This document shows, one piece after another, positions 37,253 to 49,200 of a stretch of 64,000 nucleotides of DNA. Source of the stretch: Lingula anatina (Eukaryota > Brachiopoda > Lingulata > Lingulida > Lingulidae); assembly GCF_001039355.2 (NCBI RefSeq), contig NW_019773959.1:501968-565967 (forward strand). Reading direction: 5' to 3'. The notes beneath the pieces were generated by a model. It made no database searches, was not told the DNA's origin, and saw only the letters and a list, made by a program, of their open reading frames with translations. Position 1 is the stretch's first letter. Every line of letters starts with the position of its first letter. A program made the position numbers and the translations under genes.

Positions 37253-40200
37253 CTATAACAAGAATGGTGGTATATTTTAATAAATTACATTTATATATGT
37301 TTTAATTAAAATTACAAAAATCAATAGAAGCTATGTTTAAAATCATGATAACGAAATAAGGGCCAATAAATCAAAAAGTTCATGAACAAACTGAGAACTA
37401 TGATATTCCTTTAATGTCGTACCTGTTCCTTTACCCCCTTTGTAAAAGGTTTAGTCTTTTCCCTGTTGATGTGTTTAAGCACTGGAATATATGGCTTTTT
37501 AGCACTCTGGTTTTGCACCACATCATTTCTCTGTGATTCTTCTCTTTCTTTTAATAAGCTGGCTTTGCTTACAACTGCTTTATCTGATCGTAATTTTAGT
37601 GGCTTACATTTATCCACCTGTAATAAGAACGTCACTAAATTAAATATACATATTCCAAACATTATTAGTCAGTTGTTCTCTGCTTAACCTGAGGGATACA
37701 TAACACCCACATCAGGGGCTGACCAATGATTATTTGAAGGGGGGGGACGAACATTTTTGATACTTTGAAAGACAAACGTTGCCATTTGGTGCGGTTTATA
37801 ACTACGATTCAGCTAGTCAATTCTCGAACTTCAAAAGGGGAATATTAGACGCAGGTAAAAAAAAAAGTAAAAACCAAAATATTGATAAACCAAAGAACAT
37901 TATTTGGTCTTCATAATAAGATTTAAAGAGAAAATCTCGTGAAAACTTATTTAGAAAGAAAGAAAGTATATTGTGCCATTAATAATAGAAGTAGTAATAT
38001 AAAAAAGCTGGTTAAGAAATGAGCATCAGGAACGTTTGGTTATAACCCGAAGATGAAGTGTGTGTGTCAATAATTGTTTACCTCAGGTTCCAGCAAAGTG
38101 GCTTCAAACTTAATTTGTTCCACTGTCAAAGAGTAACGTTTTTGGATGCACAGAATTCTACTCGTTACTTGTCCCTCTTTCTTCATATGTTGACTGACAC
38201 TATCCACTTCCTCTTTTCCATCATCTGTGCTTCTTTTGACCTGTTTTTCCTTGTCAACAGTAACAACGCTGGCTTTGAGGATGCCTGGTTCTCTTAAGTG
38301 TTTGGTTTCCGGAATTTCCATAAAGCTTTTAGTGGTCTTTGCCTTAATAAATAATAATGGCTTGATAATGGCTTGATAAAATTATAATGGCCTGATCAAG
38401 CATGCAACAAGTTATTTATAAAAATGAAAAGTTTTAATGAAGAAAATTAAATCATAACGCTTTAATGATTGACATTGGTTTAATTTAGTCATCATGTGTA
38501 CAGGCTTACCTCAGTTTCCAGCAAAATGGGTTCAATCTTTAATTGTTTGGAACTTTGGATGCAGGGTCCTTGGCCCAGATCCCCTTTCTTCGCATTTTGA
38601 TTGACGTAGTCATTCGCATTGTATTCGGGATTGCTCACTGCAGTTGGAAGTGACGGATGGTAGGACCTCTGTTCTACTGAGTCAGTCACAGCTGTAACTT
38701 CTTTTTCTGCTAGAAGATTGGGGGGCTTGGATATTTCTCCCTGTAATAAAAATGTCAGTCTCTTTAATAAACATTTTCCAAATATTTTAAGTTACAAGAA
38801 TTCATTTTTTTCATCCAGATGGCATACGTAAGTACGGTGGCAATGACACCACATCACTAACCCCATGTGTCTTGTCTTCACCTGAGTTTTGGACACCTCA
38901 TCCAATAAATTTAAAATGGCCATGCTTAAAATCTATTTAAGAAAATGATGGCTTTCGAGTCAAAAAAATTAAAAAGCCTTGAACTGCCAAGTATGTAATT
39001 TACAAACTTATTGCCTTTCATTTGAAATCATACCTGTAGGGTTTTTACCTCGTTTTCCAGGGGACTGGTTTTAATCTGTCTTTCTCTGTTGAGAGTTTCA
39101 ACCACCGGAACTTCGTGCTTCCTGGCATTAAGCTCTTTTGTCCCTTCCAATGTTTCTGCCTTAGATATAGGTCCCATCAATAAAATGCTAGGGTCTATCA
39201 AGTCTTCTATGATGGAGGATACCACATTGTCAGGGAAGACGAGTGTTTTTCCGTGGAAACTCTGTCTTAACAAATTAATGTTTGAATCGATGTCCACAGG
39301 AGAAACAGAAAGACTCATGGTCTCACTTTGACTTTGCAGTGTTTCTTTTTTCCTGTCTTCTTTCGTGCTGCCAACAAACTCTCCAGAATGTTCTGTCTCA
39401 GCTACATGTAAAATGCTCTGGATTTTCTTGGCCTATATTTATAAGATTTTATCATTAATGATCAAGCAAATAACAAGTTCTACAAAAAAATGAAAACAAA
39501 TTTACAAAGCAAAGTTCACAATTTGGTCTTTATCATATGATATGAAAAAATATTGGCAAAAATTTCTTATACATGTAAGACTTAATGTACTTATGACTGT
39601 GAGAAATGCATAGTACCACTTATTATTAAAGATACAAATATCACAAATAGCTGGTAAAATGAACTTCAGAAACGTTTGGTTATAACCCGAAGAAAAAGTG
39701 CGTCAGTAATTGTTTACCTCAGTTTTTGGCAAAGCGGGTTCAATCTTATCTTGTTCCATTGTCAAAGAGGAACGTTTTTGGATGCATGGAATTTTACTTG
39801 TTTCTTGTCCCACCTTCTTCATATTTTGATTCACACTATCCACTTCCTCTTTTCCATCATCCGTGTATCTTTTGACCTGTTTTTCTTTGTCAGTCGTGAT
39901 ATCGCTGGCTTTGGCGATGCTTGATTCCCTTAACTGTTTGGTTTCAGCAATTTCCATTAGACTTTTGGTATTTTTTGCCTTAAGCAATGATTGATAATGG
40001 CATATTAGTGATCAAATATACAAAAAGCTAATTTTAAAAGCAAGGTTTCTAATGAACAAAAATTCATAATGACTTAATAAATGATTTTGGCCCATTTCTG
40101 ATCAAGTTTGCAACATGTTTATAAAGATGAAAAGCTTTAAGTAAATTATAGCGTGCGTCTTCAGCAGCTGATTTCATGAGAAACATTAAGAATGTTAATT

Positions 40201-43200
40201 TCATCAGTACATGTATTCTAACCCATGAAATCCAATTCATCCCTTAAAACAGGGCATCCAACTACATCAAAGCTGTTAAAAATGAAAGACATTTGACATT
40301 TCCTAAATTACTAACCTCAGTTTCCGGCAAAGTGGGTTCGATCCTTAATTGTTCAGAGGCCACAGATGTAGTTTTTTGGATGCAGGGTACTTGCTCCATA
40401 TCGTCTTTTTTCAATGCATGTGCTTTAGATAAAGGTCCCATCAATAAAATGCTAGGGTCTATCAAGTCTTCTATGATGGAGGATACCACATTGTCAGGGA
40501 AGACGAGTGTTTTTCCGTGGAAACTCTGTCTTAACAAATTAATGTTTGAATCGATGTCCACAGGAAAAACAGAAAGACTCATGGTCTCACTTTGACTTTG
40601 CAGTGTTTCTTTTTTCCTGTCTTCTTTCGTGCTGCCAACAAACTCTCCAGAATGTTCTGTCTCAGCTACATGTAAAATGCTCTGGATTTTCTTGGCCTAT
40701 ATTTATAAGATTTTATCATTAATGATCAAGTAAATAACAAGTTCTACAAAAAAATGAAAACAAATTTACAAAGCAAAGTTCACAATTTGGTCTTTATCAT
40801 ATGATATGAAAAAATATTGGCAAAAATTTCTTATACATGTAAGACTTAATGTACTTATGACTCTGAGAAACGCATAGTACCACTTATTATTAAAGATACA
40901 AATATCACAAATAGCTGGTAAAATGAACTTCAGAAACGTTTGGTTATAACCTGAAGAAAAAGTGCGTCAGTAATTGTTTACCTCAGTTTTCGGCAAAGCG
41001 GGTTCAATCTTATCTTGTTCCATTGTCAAAGAGGAACGTTTTTGGATGCATGGAATTTTACTTGTTTCTTGTCCCACCTTCTTCATATTTTGATTCACAC
41101 TATCCACTTCCTCTTTTCCATCATCCGTGTATCTTTTGACCTGTTTTTCTTTGTCAGCTGTGATATCGCTGGCTTTGGCGATGCTTGATTCCCATAACTG
41201 TTTGGTTTCAGGTATTTCCATTAGGCTTTTGGTATTTTTTGCCTTAAGCAATGATTGATAATGGCATATGAGTGATCAAATATACAAAAACCTCTTTTTA
41301 AAAGCATGGTTTCTAATGACCAAAAATTCATAACGACTCAATAAATGATTTTGGCCCATTTCTGATCAAGTTTGCAACATATTTATAAAAATGAAAAGCT
41401 TTAAGTAAATTATAGCGTGCGTCTTCAGCAGCTAATTTCATAAGAAACATTAAGAATTATGTTAATTTCATCAGTATATGTATTCTAACCCATGAAATCC
41501 AATTCATCCCTTATAACAGGGCATCCAACTATATCAAAGCTGTTAAAAATGAAAGACATTTGACATTTCCTAAATTACTAACCTCAGTTTCCGGCAAAGT
41601 GGGTTCAATCCTTAATTTTTCAGAGGCCATAGATGTAGTTTTTTGGATGCAGGGTACTTGCTCCATATCGTCTTTTTTCAATGCATGTGCTTTAGATAAA
41701 GGTCCCATCAATAAAATGCTAGGGTCTATCAAGTCTTCTATGATGGAGGATACAACATTATCAGGGAAGACGAGTTTTTTTCCATGGAAACTTTGTCTTA
41801 ACAAATTAATGTTTGAATCAATGTCCACAGGAGAAACAGAAAGACTCATGGTCTCACTTTGACTTTGCAGTGTTTCTTTTTTCCTGTCTTCTTTCGTGCT
41901 GCCAACAAACTCTCCAGAATCTTCTGTCTCAGCTACATGTAAAATGCTCTGGATTTTCTTGGCCTATATTTATAAGATTTTATCATTAATGATCAAGTAA
42001 ATAACAAGTTCTACAAAAGAATGATAAATTCATGAAGCAAAGTTCACAATTAGGTCTTTATCATATGATATGTAAAAATATTGACAAAAATTTCTTATAC
42101 ATGTAAGACTTAATGTACTTATGACTCTGAGAAATGCACAGTACCACTTTTTATTAAAGATGCAAATATCACAAAAAGCTGGTAAAATGAACTTCAGAAA
42201 CGTTTGGTTATAACCTGAAGAAAAAGTGTGTGTGTCATTTATTGTTTACCTCAGTTTTCGGCAAAGCGGGTTCAATCTTATCTTCTTCAATTGTCAAAGA
42301 GGAACGTTTTTGGATGCATGGAATTTTACTTGTTTCTTGTCCCACATTCTTCATATTTTGATTCACACTATCCACTTCCTCTTTTCCATCATCCGTGTAT
42401 CTTTTGACCTGTTTTTCTTTGTCAGCTGTGATATCGCTGGCTTTGGCGATGCTTGATTCCCTTAACTGTTTGGTTTCAGGTATTTCCATTGGGCTTTTGG
42501 TATTTTTTGCCTTAAGCAATGATTGATTATAGCATATTAGTGATCAAATATACAAAAAGCTAATTTTAAAAGCAAGGTTTCTAATGAACAAAAATTCATA
42601 ACGACTTAATAAATGATTTTGGCCCATTTCTGATCAAGTTTGCAACATGTTTATAAAGATGAAAAGCTTTAAGTAAATTATAGCGTGCGTCTTCAGCAGC
42701 TGATTTCATGACAAACATTAAGAATGTTAATTTCATCAGTATATGTATTCTAACCCATGAAATCCAATTCATCCCTTATAACAGGGCATCCAACTATATC
42801 AAAGCTGATAAAAATGAAAGACATTTGACATTTCCTAAATTACTAACCTCGGTTTCCGGCAAAGTGGGTTCGATCCTTAATTGTTCAGAGGCCATAGTTG
42901 TAGTTTTTTGGATGCAGGGTACTTGCTTCATATCGTCTTTTTTCAATGCTTGTAAAATGCTAGGGTCTATCAAGTCTTCTATGATGGAGGATACGACATT
43001 GTCAGGGAAGACGAGTGTTTTTCCATGGAAACTCTGTCTTAACAAATTAATGTTTGAATCGATGTCCACAGGAGAAAAAGAAAGACTCATGGTCTCACTT
43101 TGACTTTGCAGTGTTTCTTTTTTCCCATCTTCTTTCGTACTGCTATCAAACTCTCTTGAATGTTCTGTCTCAGCTACATGTAATAAGCTCTGGATTTTCT

Positions 43201-46200
43201 TGGCCTATATTAATAAGATTTTATCATTAATGATCAAGTAAATAACAAGTTCTACAAAAGAATGAAAACAAATTCATGAAGCAAAGTTCCCAATTAGGTC
43301 TTTATCATATGATATGAAAAATATTCACAAAAATTTCTTATAACACCCCATTTCCTACTTTAGATCGACCTAACTCCCTGGGGGTTCACGCTAAATAGCT
43401 GTCAGAAGGGCTGACACGAAAGTTAATTACCCCTTACAACTTGTAGTAGGCGGGACGGACATTTAAGTCGGATTATCTGAAAATAATCTAGTGAGACTCC
43501 CCGCGGGGATAGATCGATCTAAAATCTATGGGAATAGAGCCTAAGACTTAATGTACTTATGACTCTGAGAAATGCACAGTACCACTTATTATTAAAGATG
43601 CAAATATCACAAATAGCTGGTAAAATGAACTTCAGAAAGGTATGGTTATCACCCGAAGAAAAATTATGTGTGTCATTAACTGTTTACCTCAGTTTTCCGC
43701 AAAGTGAGTTCAATCTTATCTTGTTCCATTGTCAAATAGGAACGTTTTTGAATGCATGGAAATTTTCTCGTTTCTAGGCCCCCTTTCTTCATATTTTGAT
43801 ATATAGAGGCCATAGATGTACTTTTTTGGATGCAGGGTACTTGGTCCATATCGTCTTTTTTCAATGCTTGTGCTTTAGATACAGGTCCCATCAGTAAAAT
43901 GCTAGGGCCTATCAAGTCTTCTATGATGGAGGACATGACATTGTCAGGGAAGACGAGTGTTTTTCCATGGAAACTCTGTCTTAGCAAAATAATGCTTGCA
44001 TTGATGTCCACAGGAGAAACAGAAAGACTCATGGTCTTACTTTGACTTTGCAGTGTTTCTTTTTTCCTGTCTTCTTTGCTGCTGCTATCAAACTGTCTTG
44101 AATGTTCTGTCTCAGCTACATGTAAAAAGCTCTGGATTTTATTGGCCTATATTAATAAAATTTTATCATTAATGATCAAGTAAATAACAAGTTCTACAAA
44201 AGAAGGAAAACAAATTCATGAAGCAAAGTTCACAATTAGGTCTTTATCATATGATATGNNNNNNNNNNNNNNNNNNNNNNNNNNNNNNNNNNNNNNNNNN
44301 NNNNNNNNNNNNNNNNNNNNNNNNNNNNNNNNNNNNNNNAACTCTGAGAAATGCATAGTACCGCTTATTATTAAAGATGCAAATATCACAAATAGCTGGT
44401 AAAATGAACTTCAGAAAGGTATGGTTATAACCTGAAGAAAAAGTGTCAGTAATTGTTTACCTCAGTTTTCGGCAAAGTGGGTTCAATCTTATCTTGTTCT
44501 ATTGTCAAAGAGGAACGTTTTTGGATGCATGGAATTTTACTTGTTTCTCGTCCCCCTTTCTTTATATTTTGATTGACACTATCCACTTCCTCTTCTCCAT
44601 CATCCATGTATCTTTTGACCTGTTTTTCTTCGTCAGCTGTGGTAACGCTGGCTTTGGCGATGCCTGATTCCCTTAACTGTTTGGTTTCAGATATTTCCAT
44701 CAGGCTTTTGGTGTTTTTTGCCTTAAGCAATGATTGATAATGGCATATTAGTGATCAAATATACAAAAAGCTCTTTTTAATAGCAAGGTTTCTAATGAAC
44801 AAAATTCATAACGACTTTATAAATGATTTTTAGCCCATTACTGATCAAGTTTGCAACATGTTTAAAAAGATGAAAAGCTTCAAGTAAATTATATTATAAC
44901 ATGTGTCTTCAGCAGTTGATTTCATGAGAAACATTAAGAATGTTAATTTCATCGGTATATGTATTCTAACCCATGAAATCCAATCCATCCCTTATTACAG
45001 GGTATGCAACTATATCAAAAGCTGTTAAAAATAAAAGATGTGTAACATTTCCTGAATGATGTACCTCAGTTTCCGGCAATGTGGGTTTGATCCTGAATTG
45101 TTCAGAGGCCATAGATGTACTTTTTTGGATGCAGGGTACTTGGTCCATATCATCTTTTTTCACATTTTGATTGACGTAGTCCTCAGCATTGTATTCAGGT
45201 TTAGTCACCACAGTTGAAAGTGTCAGATGGAAGGACTCCCGTTGCAAGGCGTTGGCCACATCTTTAACTTTAGGTGCCGGTCTTTCAAAAGGGGGTCTCT
45301 GCGAATTTTGTGTCATAAATTTGTAACTGGGCAGGGATGTTCTCATCAATACAATTGGTTTCTTTCCATTGACGCGCTTTTTCTTTGATATGGTGTTTTT
45401 TGTAACGCTGCTAATCTCATTCCCTTTTGATTGTTTGGTGGGATAATGTATGACCAAAGGAGGTAAGTCACTTTCTGTTAGAGTTTCTTGGGTAACATCT
45501 GCCGAGGCTGCTGTCTCTAACTCAGTGTCCTCTTGCACTTTTGATAAGCTGTCTGTGGTCACTACATGTTTTTCTGGTGGCAGATTGGGGGAGTTTGATT
45601 TCTCCACCTGTAATAGGAATGACAGGAGATAAAACAGACATATTTCGAACATCAACAGTTAGTGATCATTAATGATCAAGTGATGACAGGTCCTAAAAAT
45701 GATGAAATGGTATAAATGAACCAATTAACATTACAAGGTCTTCGTCATAATTTTCTTTAGCAAAAAAATTGAGAAAAATTACTTTCATAATAGATGTTAT
45801 TTATTAGCTATGAAAGGTATTTTACCACTAATAACAGAAATGTGTCATAAATTTACCACAGTTTCCAGCAAAGTGGGTTCAATCTTAACTTGATCTGCTG
45901 CCACACCTTTGTCATCTGTGTTTCTTATGATTTGTTTTTTGTCATCAACAGTAACAATGCTGGCTTTGACGACACCTTGTTCACTTAACTGTTTGGTTTC
46001 AGGTATTTCCATCAGACTTTTAGTGATCTTTGCCTTAATAATTAATGATAACTTATTAATGATCAAGCGTACAACAACTTCTTTATATAGGTGAAAAAAT
46101 TTAATAAACAAAATTGAATCATCCCAGCAGACAAACGACATTGATTCACCGTTGAATCAACGTTAATTTTGGTGGATCAACGTTGAATCAACGTAGAATC

Positions 46201-49200
46201 AATGTCGTTTGCCTGCTGGGATAATGCTTTAATAATTTATGGCTTAAAGGGATAATAACTCTCCGTATGAGATCTATATTTCACAATAAAAACATTGTGA
46301 GTAACTCATAGAAATATCATATATTCTGTTTTACCACAAAAACAGCAGTTATAGCTATTATTCTGATATCTGAGCTTGTCTTTAGACCACGTGACCTCCA
46401 TTGATGGATATACTCTGTTAAATGTATTATAAGGCTTCGTTCACATGCAATGTCTATTTTCTAAATTCTATTTTCTATTTGCGGCATGTCTTATGATCAC
46501 GGTCTGTGCCCTGGATATCCCGCCGCGTAATTACTGGCAGCGCGAGCCAGTTACTATAAGTTACTATAAGTAACTGGCACGCGCTGCCAGTAATTACGCG
46601 GCGGGATATTCAGGGCACAGACCGTGATCATAAGATAGCGCAAATAGAAAATAGAATTTAGAAAATAGACATTGCATGTGAACGAAGCCTAACTCATGAA
46701 ATCTAATGCATCGCTTATAACAGAGCAGGCAAAGCTGCTAACAGTAGAAGATGGGTGTCATTTCTTAAATTGCTTACCTCAGTTTCTGGCAAAGCAGGTT
46801 TAATCTTTATTTGTTCAGAGGCCATAGAGGCACTATTTAGATCTTCACACACAGGGCTCAGATCCTCTTTCTTCACATTCTGATTGATGAGGTCTTTGGC
46901 ATTGTATTCGGGTTTGCTCACCACTGTTGGTAGTGTCGGACTAAAGGACCTCTGTTGCTCGGTGTCGGCCACAGCTGTTACTTTCGGTGCTGGTATTTCA
47001 GCAAGTGATGCCTCCGAGTTTTGTGTCATGAACTTGTATTTGGGCAGAGATGTTCTCATCAAAATGGTTGGTTTCTTTCCATTTCCATGCTTCTTCTTCT
47101 TCGATTTGGGGACTTTTGATACACCGTCAGTCTCTTTTGTTGGATCATATTTGGACAACTGAAAAAAGCCATTTTCCATTATAGCTTCTTGGGATACAAG
47201 AGAAAGGTTAAACAGGTCATTGTCCTTCTCATCTGCCGAGGCAGCTGCCTTGAAATTCTTGTCCTTTTGCATGTTTAAGAAGCTGACTTTGGTCACGGCA
47301 TGTTTTTTTGATTGTAGATTGAGGGACTTCTTTTTCTCCATCTGTAATAAGAATATCAGTAGATTAACTTTACATATTTCAAACGTTAGTTAGTTAGTTA
47401 TTCTCTAAAACCGAGAGGAAAATTAAGTCCAAATGTCACCGACTCCTGTTATGTCTCTTACCCTTACGTCGCCCATTCCATCCAATTCATTTAACATGAG
47501 CATGTTTAAAATAATTTGAAACAGACGTTAAGTATCCAATATTTCTGAGATTTCCTTTTCTAGATCGTACCTGGTCTTTGATCCTATCTGAAATGTTCTT
47601 TATCTTTTCCCTACTAAGGTGTTTAACCACTGGAATATCAGGCTTTTTAGTATTTTTGCTTCTCTTTCCTTCATATCTCTGTGTTTCTTTTCGCACTTTT
47701 GATAAACTGTCTTTGGTTACAGTGCGTTTTTCTGATAGCAGATTGGGGAGCTGAGATTCCGCCTCCTGTAAAATATGTAAAAACACCACTATATTAAATT
47801 AAAACATTACTAGTAAGTTAAAATTGTTCTCTTAACCTGAGAGGGACATATATGGTCACAATGATCCTTCATCTCTTACCTGAAACATATAATTACCTTA
47901 AAGGGATAATAACTCTTCGTACGAGATCTATATTTCACAATAAAAACATTGTGAATAACTCATAGAAATATAATGTATTCTGTTTTACCACAAAAACAGC
48001 AGTTATAGCTATTATTTTGATATCTGAGCTTGTCTTCAGACCACGTGACCTCCACTGATGGCTATACTCTGTTAAAATCTCTTAAGAGATTTTAACAAAA
48101 AACCAAACTTTTTAGAAAAAAACCAGGGGCTAACTTTGAATGTAAAAATGGATTCATTAACCATTGGTAAGTATGGGAAAATTGTTGTTTACTCCAGGAA
48201 AATTCATTTTTTTTTGGCTGAAACAAAGAGTTATTATCCCTTTAATTAAGTTTTATCATTTAGTTATTTACGATAACTATTTTCCTCTATTTTAAGTTGT
48301 ACCTTCAGTGTTTTTGTCCCGTTTTTCGGGCTGGATTTAATGTGTTTTTTTCTGCTGAGACGCTGAACCACCGGAACCCCGTGCTTCCCGACATTTTGCT
48401 CTCTCGTCCTGTTAGATGTTTGCTCTTTAGATGTATGTTCAATCAGTAAAATGGTAGGGTCCCTCGCATCTATGCTGTTTGATACATGGCTTTGTCTGGG
48501 GGGACGACTGCGCAGCCTTGATAAAATGATGCTTGGATCAACGTATATTGGAGAGGCTGAAATAAGGCAGGTTTCGATCTGATGCTGTAGTGTGAGAAGG
48601 GTCTGATCTCCCAACTCGATTTCCTTCCCGCCAGTCTGTTGGACGACTCTGGCCGTGATTGGTTCTTTGGTATGCTGAGCACTCAAACTATTCACCTAAA
48701 TTCGAAATAGATATTTTATTTAAAATACATTTTATGGATCTTAAGATTCCCTGCTTAAAGGTATCATACCTGGGATTTCCCCAACCTAATTGAATTTTCT
48801 TTGAATAAAATTTTCTCCCACTCACCAACCATTGACCGACCCGACCCTGCACTTGTAAATATAAATAATTTAGTTTTAAATTACTGCCCACTCACCAAGA
48901 CCTCTATGTCTTCATAAATATTTCATAAAGAATTACATTATTTCTAATATATGCATCTGCTTAAAAGATTTATATTATATAATTTATTGTTATTTTATTA
49001 TTTTCAATCAAGCAAACTATTCATCATCTATGTATTCACAACCGCGTCAGTAATAATAATAATAATAATATTAATAATAATAATAATAATAATAATAACT
49101 TACCTGTACAATGATGTTCTGGAATTGATCAACCTTGATAATGTGTTTGCAAATTTCAAGTGAACGAGTGACTTCCAGGTCTCTGAATTTCCGTAGCTGT

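Larger units (their letters stand above)
39034..43204. repeat. Tandem array of a ~1.27-kb exon-pair unit
   Basis: Homologous exon starts are spaced 1264-1268 bp (39718, 40982, 42250) and 1265-1282 bp (39034, 40316, 41583, 42848). Exons and introns are both nearly identical, so whole genomic units were duplicated. More diverged units continue to about 44.7 kb. Confidence 0.95.
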
